A stretch of 5,905 bases of DNA, from positions 1 through 5,905 of the forward strand of contig CAYMZC010000151.1 of the NCBI GenBank assembly GCA_964394815.1, given 5' to 3'. The position numbers and the translations under genes were made by a program. Source of the DNA: Sandaracinobacteroides sp964394815. GTDB lineage: Bacteria; Pseudomonadota; Alphaproteobacteria; Sphingomonadales; Sphingomonadaceae. Below, piece by piece: positions 1-5,324 of the stretch (position 1 is the stretch's first letter; each line of letters starts with the position of its first letter). The notes beneath the pieces were generated by a model. It saw only the letters and a list, made by a program, of their open reading frames with translations. It did no database searches and had not been told where the DNA came from.

Positions 1-35
1 AGTGACTGGAGTTCAGACGTGTACTCTTCCGATCT
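1..35. other. Illumina P7/TruSeq adapter sequence (artefact)
   Basis: Positions 2-35 match the 34-base Illumina P7 read-2 adapter end to end, except for A instead of G at position 23; the match ends in the familiar CTCTTCCGATCT. Read in the frame of the flagellin gene it gives VTGVQTCTLPI, a variant of the adapter-derived peptide VQTCALPIS that is often seen in mis-trimmed database proteins. Base 1 could be the last base of an index, but that is a guess. It should be trimmed before annotation. Adapter identity is from memory of the published oligo; the match itself is visible. Confidence 0.97.
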
Positions 36-541
36 CCTATACCGCGCTTGGCGTGACCGACCCGACCAGCATCGCGGCCGAGAATGTGCAGACGGCCTAT
101 GCGCAGGTCACCCTGTCCAGCTCGCGGGCGATCGAAGTCAGGGCCGGCAGCCAGGGCTTCGGGGCCAGTTCGAACTTCGCCGCGCTCGGGTTCGAGGAAA
201 ACCGCTATGGCGCAGACCTCGGTGGCCTGAAGGTGAAGGACATCGATATCGCGACACAGGATGGCGCGACGGCCGCGCTTGCCTCCATCGACGAGGCGCT
301 GAAGTCCATCTCGATCAACCGGGCCGAGCTGGGTGCGGTGCAGAACCGTCTGGAAGCGACGATCAACAACCTGACGAGCTCGAACACCAACATGGTCGCC
401 TCGCGCTCGCGGATCCAGGATGCGGATTTCGCGGCCGAGACGACCGAACTGGCGCGCGGGCAGATCCTCTCGCAGGCAGCCCAGGCGATGCTTGCCCAGG
501 CCAACCAGAGCAAGCAGGGCGTGCTGTCCCTGCTGCGCTGA
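36..541 (+). CDS. Flagellin, C-terminal part (5' end missing)
   Basis: This is the last 167 or so residues of a flagellin, the subunit of the flagellar filament, exported through the flagellar type III apparatus. The first whole codon of real sequence is Tyr at 38-40; everything before it is adapter, so the true start lies outside the contig and the GTG at position 2 must not be used. The C-terminal D1/D0 coiled-coil is clear: RAELGAVQNRLEATINNL, then SRIQDADFAAETTELARGQI and AQAMLAQANQSKQGVLSLLR up to the TGA. The final LSLLR is the usual flagellin end. The upstream part (VRAGSQGFGASSNFAALGF) belongs to the more variable central region. An intrinsic terminator follows after about 30 bases, so this is the last gene of its transcript. 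Its promoter, expected to be sigma-28 dependent, cannot be seen. fliC is the usual symbol, but alphaproteobacteria often have several flagellins, so no symbol is assigned. Confidence 0.95.
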
Positions 542-570
542 CGCGCCGGCGTTCATCGCGCTTCAGCAGG

Positions 571-602
571 AAGGGGCGGGCCAGATGGTCCGCCCCTTTT
601 TT
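571..602 (+). terminator. Rho-independent terminator of the flagellin gene
   Basis: A 10-bp stem (573-582 GGGGCGGGCC with 587-596 GGTCCGCCCC, one G-T pair) closes a 4-base loop AGAT and is followed by six T at 597-602. The A pair at 571-572 can extend the stem into the T run. It sits 30 bases after the flagellin stop codon. The T run is on the plus strand, so it ends flagellin transcription before it runs antisense into fliA. Confidence 0.93.
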
Positions 603-677
603 GCGTGCGTCCTCCCGCTGGACGGGATTTTGTGGCGCGGATTCTGTGGTCAGGTTTATGGCGGCTGGCCCGGGGCC

Positions 678-711
678 AAAAAAAGCGCCCATGGCAGGGG
701 GCCATGGGCGT
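678..711 (-). terminator. Rho-independent terminator of the transglycosylase-flhA-fliA operon
   Basis: A perfect 10-bp stem (686-695 CGCCCATGGC with 701-710 GCCATGGGCG) closes a 5-base loop, with a possible extra G-T pair at 685/711. Seven A at 678-684 become seven U after the hairpin on the minus strand. It lies 40 bases past the fliA stop codon. With the terminator at 571-602 it forms a back-to-back pair separating converging transcripts. Confidence 0.93.
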
Positions 712-750
712 CAGTCTTGCGGAAAGGTCGGGTGGTGGGTTGGCGGGGGA

Positions 751-1491
751 TCAGTCTTCGTTCCATCTGCCCAGCAGGCCGCGCAGCTTGTCGAGCGCGA
801 CCTTCTTGATCTGGCAGACCCGGGCGGCGCCGACGCCGAGGGTCTGGCCGATCTCCTCAAGGTTCAGTTCCTCGACGAAATAAAGCTGCAGCACCATCGC
901 CTCGCGCTCGGGCAACTGGCTGATGGCGCCCGCAAGCGCCCGCCGCATGTCGCCCGAGTGGAGGACTTCGAAGGCATCCGGATCGTCATCGGCAAACCAG
1001 ATGCTGTGATCGGAATAGACCTCGTCGATGGATTCATAGCGCAGCCCGCGGGTGGCCGAGATGATGTCCTGAAGCTCGGTGAGGGGGATTTCCATGTGGG
1101 CTGCAAGTTCCGGCTCGGTCGGTGCCCGGCCAAGCAGCCCGGAAAGCGCCTCGCGCGCGGCATTGAGGGAACGGCGCTTGCGCAGGGCCGAACGGCACAT
1201 GGTGGCCTGCTTGCGCAGTGCATCGATCATGGCGCCGCGAACGCGCATCGTGGCATAGGTGGCGAAGGCGGCGTGGCCACGATCCTCGAAGCTGCGTGCG
1301 GCCTCGATCAGCGCGACCATGCCGATCTGCACAAGCTCCTCCACGTCCAGCGCTGTCGAGACGCGGCCATGCGTGTGCCAGGCCAGTTTCCTGACCAGAC
1401 CCAGGTGGTTGCGTATCAGACGCTCAGGGTCTGCCCGGGCCAGTGCTGCCGGGGTGTAGAGGCCCTGGTTCAGGCCGAGGCGTGCATCCAT
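751..1491 (-). CDS. fliA: Flagellar sigma factor sigma-28 (FliA)
   Basis: A 246-residue sigma-70-family factor of the FliA group, which directs RNA polymerase to late flagellar promoters (flagellin, motor, chemotaxis genes) and is normally held back by FlgM until the hook is finished. Region 2 spans about 24-94, with DVEELVQIGMVALIEAARSF (49-68) and FATYATMRVRGAMIDALRK (76-94); the RVRGAMID stretch is typical of FliA. Region 3 covers about 96-150. Region 4 has LPEREAMVLQLYFVEELNLE (193-212) and a helix-turn-helix to about 230. There is no region 1.1, and the length is close to the 239 residues of E. coli FliA. The ATG at 1491 lies one base after the flhA stop, with a Shine-Dalgarno inside flhA, so the two are probably translationally coupled. 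It is the last gene of the operon. FlgM is not in the window. Confidence 0.95.
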   Translation of the reverse strand: MDARLGLNQGLYTPAALARADPERLIRNHLGLVRKLAWHTHGRVSTALDVEELVQIGMVALIEAARSFEDRGHAAFATYATMRVRGAMIDALRKQATMCRSALRKRRSLNAAREALSGLLGRAPTEPELAAHMEIPLTELQDIISATRGLRYESIDEVYSDHSIWFADDDPDAFEVLHSGDMRRALAGAISQLPEREAMVLQLYFVEELNLEEIGQTLGVGAARVCQIKKVALDKLRGLLGRWNED

Positions 1492-1492
1492 G

Positions 1493-3604
1493 TCAGTATC
1501 CCTCCGGATCGGATGATGGCGCGCCGGCGATCTCGTCCCCGATGACGGAAACGATCTCCAGGGCGCAGCTGTCGGGCAGTTCGGTGAAGGAAAGAACGGG
1601 CAGGGCGATTCCCTTCAGAAGCCGGCTGATGGCGTGGCGGGGGCCGGGCTGGCTCACCAGCGCCAGGGCGCCGCCATCGGCGCGATGTATCGCGGCGGCC
1701 TCCTTCACGGCTTCTGCCACGCGGGCGGCAAGGCCCGGCTCGAACGGGAAGGCCGCCTGCGGGGAAGCCCGCCACGCGGCAGCGAGAAGCGCTTCAAGGC
1801 GTGGCGCGAGCGCCAGGAGCCGCAGCGTTCCGCCATCTGGCAGCAGGGTGGCCACGATCAGCCCGCCGATCTTCTCGCGCACCAGTTCGGCCAGTTCGAC
1901 CGGATCCTGGCTTCGCGGCAGAACCTGCGCATAGGCGGCCGCGATGCGCGGAAACTCGCGCAGGGAAAGGCCTTCCCCGAGAAGCGCCTGGCACATGGAC
2001 GCCGTGGTCGCCAGCGGCACGGCCTTGGGGCCGATGCTCTGTGCCAGTTGCGGCAGCCGCGTGCCCAGCGTCTCCAGCAGCGCATGCGCCTCGTCCTGCC
2101 CGAAGAGCAGCGGCGCGCGGTCCTTCACAAGCTTGTGAAGGTGGGTGCCGATCACGGTTGCCGGGTCAACCACGGTATAGCCGGCCGCAACTGCGTCCGC
2201 TTCCTGCTCGGGCATGATCCACCGGGCGTTGAGCCCGAAGACCGGATCGCGCGTTTCACGGCCTGGTATCGTGGATGTCACGCTGTCCGCTTCCAGCGCC
2301 AGCAGGTCGGCCGGCCAGGCCTCGCCCATGCCGGCCGCCTCGCCGCAGATGCCGATGCGATAGGCATGGGGCGGCAGGGCGAGATCGTCCCGCACGCGCA
2401 CCATGGGCACGACGAATCCCAGTTCCTTCGAAATCTGCCGCCTGATCGCCGTGATGCGCGGCATCAGCGGCGAAGCCCCCTCGACGAGGGCGATCAGCCC
2501 GTAACCGATGTCGAGGTTGATTGCCGCCGCCTCGCCGATCTCGGCCCAGTCGAGCGGCGGGTCGGCTGGCTCGGCCACCGTGGCAGGAGAGGCTGTGCCG
2601 GCGGTTGCCGGACGGGAAAGCTTCCAGCCCACAAGGCCCGCCACGGCCGCAGCCGGAAGCAGCACCGCCATGGGCATGGAAGGCGCAAGCGACAGCACGC
2701 CCAGGATTGCGGCCGCCGGCCACCAGGCCGCCGGGCCGGCGAACTGCTGGCGAAGCTGCTGGTCGAGGCCCTTGTCCTCCGTTGTGCGGGTGACGAGGAC
2801 GGCCGCCGCGATCGAAAGCAGCAGCGCAGGGATCTGCGCAACCAGTGCATCGCCCACCGAGAGAAGGAGGTAGAGATCGGCTGCCTCACCGAGGCCGAGG
2901 CCATGGCTGGTCATGCCGATGATGAGGCCGCCCAGGATGTTGATGGCGAGGATGAGCAGGCCCGCGACGGCATCGCCCTTCACGAACTTCGAGGCGCCAT
3001 CCATCGATCCGTAGAAGTCGGCTTCGGTTGCGACATCCTGCCGGCGGGCGCGGGCCTCTTCCGGGGTCAGCATTCCGGCATTCAGGTCGGCATCGATCGC
3101 CATCTGCTTGCCCGGCAGGGCATCGAGGGTGAACCGCGCCGAGACTTCCGAAACCCGGCCAGCCCCCTTTGCGATCACCGCCATGTTGATGATCATCAGG
3201 ATGGAGAAGACGATGAGGCCGACGACGAAATTGCCGCCGATGAGCGCCTTGCCGAATGCCTCGATGACCTGGCCGGCCGCGTCCGTTCCCTCATGGCCGG
3301 AAACCAGAACCACCCGCGTTGAGGCAACATTGAGCGCAAGGCGGAAAAGCGTGGCGAACAGCAGGACGGTGGGAAAGGTCGAGAAATCAAGCGGCCGACG
3401 CGCCTGCAGCACGACCATCAGCATCACCAGCGAAAGCAGGATGTTGGAAACAAAGAAAATGTCGAGAAGGATCGCCGGAACCGGCACCACCATCAGCAGG
3501 ACAACCGCCAGGATCGCGACAGGCAGCAGGGCCGAAGCCGAGAAGCGGGCGGACCCGGCCCTGAACCTGGACAGACCGGCTTTCAGTTGCGCCGCGCGCT
3601 CCAT
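1493..3604 (-). CDS. flhA: Flagellar type III export gate protein FlhA
   Basis: A 703-residue FHIPEP-family inner-membrane protein that forms the ring under the flagellar export gate; its cytoplasmic ring docks chaperone-substrate complexes and helps use the proton motive force. The N-terminal half is strongly hydrophobic, with about eight membrane segments (roughly 24-42, 44-66, 78-100, 123-145, 211-231, 244-272, 295-307, 311-328). The family signature is at 157-177 (RFTLDALPGKQMAIDAD, then LNAG). KFVKGDA at 206-212 contains Asp211, probably the counterpart of the functionally important Asp208 of Salmonella FlhA. An Ala/Pro-rich linker (331-350) leads to the soluble C-terminal domain. The length fits the family (Salmonella 692). 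It starts 3 bases after the transglycosylase stop with only a G-rich stretch (minus strand GGGGG at 3617-3613) as a weak ribosome site. The flagellar rather than virulence form is supported by the neighbours. Confidence 0.97.
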   Translation of the reverse strand: MERAAQLKAGLSRFRAGSARFSASALLPVAILAVVLLMVVPVPAILLDIFFVSNILLSLVMLMVVLQARRPLDFSTFPTVLLFATLFRLALNVASTRVVLVSGHEGTDAAGQVIEAFGKALIGGNFVVGLIVFSILMIINMAVIAKGAGRVSEVSARFTLDALPGKQMAIDADLNAGMLTPEEARARRQDVATEADFYGSMDGASKFVKGDAVAGLLILAINILGGLIIGMTSHGLGLGEAADLYLLLSVGDALVAQIPALLLSIAAAVLVTRTTEDKGLDQQLRQQFAGPAAWWPAAAILGVLSLAPSMPMAVLLPAAAVAGLVGWKLSRPATAGTASPATVAEPADPPLDWAEIGEAAAINLDIGYGLIALVEGASPLMPRITAIRRQISKELGFVVPMVRVRDDLALPPHAYRIGICGEAAGMGEAWPADLLALEADSVTSTIPGRETRDPVFGLNARWIMPEQEADAVAAGYTVVDPATVIGTHLHKLVKDRAPLLFGQDEAHALLETLGTRLPQLAQSIGPKAVPLATTASMCQALLGEGLSLREFPRIAAAYAQVLPRSQDPVELAELVREKIGGLIVATLLPDGGTLRLLALAPRLEALLAAAWRASPQAAFPFEPGLAARVAEAVKEAAAIHRADGGALALVSQPGPRHAISRLLKGIALPVLSFTELPDSCALEIVSVIGDEIAGAPSSDPEGY
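1500..1505 (-). promoter_or_regulatory. Shine-Dalgarno of fliA inside the flhA 3' end
   Basis: On the minus strand GGAGGG lies 8-9 bases before the fliA ATG (1491). The site is inside the last codons of flhA, and the junction reads TGA-C-ATG. It fixes the fliA start and suggests coupling to flhA translation. Confidence 0.8.
2122..2141. repeat. Perfect 20-bp palindrome inside flhA
   Basis: CCTTCACAAGCTTGTGAAGG equals its own reverse complement over all 20 bases. It lies in the FlhA cytoplasmic-domain codons for HLHKLVKD, with a HindIII site at its centre. No loop is present, so it is more like a dimeric protein site or chance than an RNA hairpin. Function unknown. Confidence 0.9.
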
Positions 3605-3607
3605 TAT

Positions 3608-4339
3608 TCAGACCCCCAGGTCCGCGAGAAGAAGATAGGCCGCACGCGCGGCCAGACGCGCCCTGCTGTCCCGGATCTGCGCTTCGTCAGGACCGGGGCT
3701 GGACAGGACGGGCGGCACAGCCTTGCCGGCACTGGCCGATAGTGCCGGCACATCCGTTCCGCCCAGCTTGCGGGCGAAAAGATCATGCACCTGCTCGAGA
3801 CTGCGCGCCGTGCCGTCGGGCGCGTAAAAGATGGCGCGGTTGGCGCGGGCTGCTTGTGCCAACAGGCCTGCCGCCGAACGGTCCGGCGTGGTGCGCAGGG
3901 CGGAAAGAAAGCCAAGAGCGCCACCAACGCCGAGGAAATGGGCGAGATAGAGTTCCGTGGTGGTCGCCTGCCGGCCAAGACCGCGCGCCAGCGCCTCGCC
4001 ATTTTCCGCCATATGCTCGGCGGCCATCAGGCTGGCGATGCCCGGATCGGTCCGCAGCGACAGTGCATCGGCACGGCTTGCAGGCGCTATGCCATGGCGC
4101 GCGCCATGGCGGCGCAGGGTTTCGAGCCAGGTGGATTCGATGAACTGGAACAGGCCGGTCGCGGAGGATGTTTTTGCCCGTGCCGCCGGATTGAGCCCGG
4201 ATTCGAGACGCGCGACATGGTAAAGGGCGCCGAAATCCACCCCGGTGCGTTTTGCCGCAGCCTCCAGCGCGGACAGGACGGAAGCTCTTCCCGGCGCCGG
4301 TGCGGACATTGCCGACATGCGATGCAGACGATCGAACAT
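3608..4339 (-). CDS. Flagellar-operon lytic transglycosylase (SLT domain)
   Basis: A 243-residue protein with a soluble lytic transglycosylase domain, expected to cleave the MurNAc-GlcNAc bond of peptidoglycan. The catalytic Glu is most likely Glu46 in ARLESGLNP; the family's GLFQF motif is at 62-66 and the ELYLAHFLGVGGA motif at 129-141. The domain covers about 20-150; the remaining 90 residues are Ala-rich and unrecognised. Being first in an operon with flhA and fliA, it probably opens the cell wall for the rod or hook, as the muramidase domain of FlgJ or SltF does elsewhere; this is inference. No signal peptide or membrane segment is visible at the N-terminus, which is odd for a periplasmic enzyme. 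The ATG at 4339 is the longest choice, but the sigma-54 site would start the mRNA at about 4340, so Met8 (4318) or Met11 (4309) may be the true start. None of the three has a clear Shine-Dalgarno. Confidence 0.87.
   Translation of the reverse strand: MFDRLHRMSAMSAPAPGRASVLSALEAAAKRTGVDFGALYHVARLESGLNPAARAKTSSATGLFQFIESTWLETLRRHGARHGIAPASRADALSLRTDPGIASLMAAEHMAENGEALARGLGRQATTTELYLAHFLGVGGALGFLSALRTTPDRSAAGLLAQAARANRAIFYAPDGTARSLEQVHDLFARKLGGTDVPALSASAGKAVPPVLSSPGPDEAQIRDSRARLAARAAYLLLADLGV
3724..3750. repeat. 10-bp inverted repeat in the 3' part of the transglycosylase gene
   Basis: TGCCGGCACT (3724-3733) and AGTGCCGGCA (3741-3750) are perfect inverted copies separated by 7 bases. In the minus-strand mRNA this would form a strong GC-rich hairpin about 120 bases before the flhA start. 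There is no T run, so it is not an intrinsic terminator. It could affect mRNA decay or be a by-product of Ala/Ser/Gly codons. Confidence 0.75.
4091..4110. repeat. Perfect 20-bp palindrome inside the transglycosylase gene
   Basis: GCCATGGCGCGCGCCATGGC equals its own reverse complement over 20 bases. It is made of two GCCATGGC octamers around CGCG and encodes part of RRHGARHGIAP on the minus strand. Function unknown; internal repetition (HGA-R-HG) may explain it. Confidence 0.9.
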
Positions 4340-4350
4340 GGCAAATGCCT

Positions 4351-4366
4351 AGCAAGGCGCGTGCCG
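4351..4366 (-). promoter_or_regulatory. Sigma-54 (RpoN) promoter of the flagellar operon
   Basis: The minus strand reads CGGCACGCGCCTTGCT, against the sigma-54 consensus TGGCACG-N4-TTGCW. All defined positions match except the first T, and the essential GG and GC are exactly 10 bases apart. It points into the transglycosylase-flhA-fliA operon. Counting from the -12 C (4352), transcription would start near 4340, right before the annotated ATG. Sigma-54 control of middle flagellar genes is well established, which supports the call. Confidence 0.85.
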
Positions 4367-4383
4367 GGCATGGCCGGAACTGC

Positions 4384-4396
4384 CTCCGCTTCGGAG
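4384..4396. promoter_or_regulatory. Small dyad upstream of the sigma-54 promoter
   Basis: CTCCG-CTT-CGGAG is a 5-bp inverted repeat about 45-55 bases upstream of the predicted operon start. A sigma-54 promoter needs an activator (FleQ or FlbD type) that binds upstream, and this dyad is one candidate site. The dyad is visible; the role is a guess. Confidence 0.25.
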
Positions 4397-4434
4397 CTAT
4401 TCACAGATAGTGGCGCCGCGACAGACGCGCGGGG

Positions 4435-4464
4435 CTTGACGAAGGCCCGGCAAGGCCCGACTTA
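4435..4464 (+). promoter_or_regulatory. Possible heat-shock (sigma-32) promoter of clpP
   Basis: CTTGACG (4435-4441) resembles the sigma-32 -35 element, and CCCGACTTA (4456-4464) matches the -10 pattern CCCCATNTA at 6 of 8 defined positions, with a 14-base spacer. clpP is a known heat-shock gene in many bacteria. A start about 7 bases downstream would fall at roughly 4470, leaving almost no leader before the ATG at 4472. The -35 would also serve sigma-70, but no good sigma-70 -10 is found at 16-18 bases. Confidence 0.38.
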
Positions 4465-4471
4465 CGCTATC

Positions 4472-5209
4472 ATGGACCGTGACCAGTTCCTCTTGAACCC
4501 CGCCGCCGCGCTCGGCGCAGCCATCAATCCCGCTTCTGCCGGAGGGGAGGCGCCTGCTGCAGGCTCCCTTGCCAGCAGCCTTGCCAGCCCCCTTGCGGGT
4601 CTTGTGCCGATCGTCATCGAGCAGTCGAGCCGCGGTGAGCGTTCATTCGACATCTTCTCGCGGCTGCTGCGCGAACGGATCATCTTCGTGAATGGCCCGA
4701 TTGAGGATGGAATGGCATCGCTGATCGTGGCCCAGCTTCTTTTCCTGGAGGCGGAAAACCCCAGGAAAGACATCTATATGTACATCAATTCGCCGGGCGG
4801 GGTGATCACCTCGGGCATGGCGATCTTCGACACCATGCAGTATATCCGCCCCAAGGTCGGAACAGTCTGCATCGGCCAGGCCGCTTCCATGGGCAGCTTC
4901 CTGCTTGCCGCCGGAGAGCCGGGCATGCGGGTTTCGCTCGCCAATGCGCGGATCATGGTGCACCAGCCTTCGGGCGGGGCGCAGGGTCAGGCAACCGACA
5001 TCGAGATCCAGGCACGCGAAATCATCCGCATCCGCGCCCACATGAACCAGCTCTACGCGAAGTTCACGGGCCAGCCGCTCGAGGTGATCGAGAATGCGAT
5101 GGAACGCGACAAGTTCATGTCCGCCGAGGAAGCCAAGGCATTCGGCCTGGTGGACGAAGTGATGGAAAAGCGCCCCGTGCCGGCCGACGGCGACCAGAAA
5201 GCCGCTTGA
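4472..5209 (+). CDS. clpP: ATP-dependent Clp protease proteolytic subunit ClpP
   Basis: The serine peptidase that forms the 14-mer chamber of ClpXP and ClpAP and degrades unfolded or tagged cytoplasmic proteins. From the ATG at 4472 it has 245 residues. The catalytic triad is Ser139 (QAASMGSFLLAAG), His164 (MVHQPSGG) and Asp213 (ERDKFMSAEEA); the spacings 25 and 49 equal those of E. coli ClpP. The core begins at about residue 44 with LVPIVIEQSSRGERSFDIFS. The stretch before it, about 43 residues, is much longer than the 14-residue E. coli propeptide, is rich in Ala, Gly, Ser and Pro, and holds a threefold repeat. No Shine-Dalgarno precedes the ATG (only AAGG 16 bases away), and the frame stays open far upstream, so the start is the least certain part; the only in-frame GTG near the core (codon 45) would remove the conserved region's edge. 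clpX follows 115 bases later. Confidence 0.96.
   Translation: MDRDQFLLNPAAALGAAINPASAGGEAPAAGSLASSLASPLAGLVPIVIEQSSRGERSFDIFSRLLRERIIFVNGPIEDGMASLIVAQLLFLEAENPRKDIYMYINSPGGVITSGMAIFDTMQYIRPKVGTVCIGQAASMGSFLLAAGEPGMRVSLANARIMVHQPSGGAQGQATDIEIQAREIIRIRAHMNQLYAKFTGQPLEVIENAMERDKFMSAEEAKAFGLVDEVMEKRPVPADGDQKAA
4565..4600 (+). repeat. Three 12-bp tandem units in the ClpP propeptide
   Basis: Three in-frame 12-base units (4565-4576, 4577-4588, 4589-4600) share the core CTTGC and encode SLAS, SLAS and PLAG. The first two are identical over CTTGCCAGC; the third has diverged. They end just before the LVPIV start of the ClpP core, that is, at the likely processing site. Confidence 0.75.
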
Positions 5210-5324
5210 GACGCTGCCTGCCAGCGACGCACGTCTTTCCCGCTTTCGCTCTTGCGATAGGGCGAAACTGCGCTAACCTGCCAGGGTGTCAGCGCCACGA
5301 TGGCGCGCGACCGGAAGAGAGATC
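5210..5324 (+). promoter_or_regulatory. clpP-clpX spacer with hairpin and weak promoter-like site
   Basis: The 115-base spacer holds a 9-bp stem (5244-5252 with 5259-5267, one G-T pair, loop TGCGAT) without a following T run, so it is not an ordinary terminator. A second short stem GCGCCA/TGGCGC (5292-5297, 5301-5306) lies just before the clpX ribosome site. TTGCGA (5252-5257) and TAACCT (5274-5279), 16 bases apart, form a weak sigma-70-like pair that would allow clpX its own transcript. All roles are inferred. Confidence 0.35.
5313..5321 (+). promoter_or_regulatory. Ribosome binding site of clpX
   Basis: The purine-rich GGAAGAGAG ends 3 bases before the ATG at 5325, with its GGA about 9-11 bases upstream. 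It supports this start, which also gives the expected ClpX N-terminus. Confidence 0.7.

Noticed and set aside
2..37. GTG at position 2 as start of the flagellin
   Set aside because: It lies in adapter sequence; the real N-terminus is off the contig.
666..684. TGGCC-CGG-GGCCA followed by seven A, as a terminator
   Set aside because: On the plus strand the tail is A, not T; on the minus strand the U run would come before this stem. The A run belongs to the minus-strand hairpin at 686-710.
19..1545. 508-codon open frame on the plus strand across flagellin and fliA
   Set aside because: It starts inside the adapter, overlaps flagellin in another frame and then runs antisense to fliA. The product is Arg/Gly/Ala-rich without family features; such frames are common opposite GC-rich genes.
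2256..2904. Further minus-strand frames within flhA
   Set aside because: They are out-of-frame shadows of FlhA, Arg/Pro/Ser-rich and without start signals.
1634..3322. 562-codon plus-strand open frame opposite flhA
   Set aside because: The minus strand encodes an unmistakable FlhA over the whole span. The antisense product is rich in Arg, His and Gly with no domain, and has no ribosome site.
3785..4471. Long N-terminal extension of the clpP frame
   Set aside because: The frame is open upstream only because it is antisense to the transglycosylase gene. The extension has no ClpP features and would pass through both promoter candidates.
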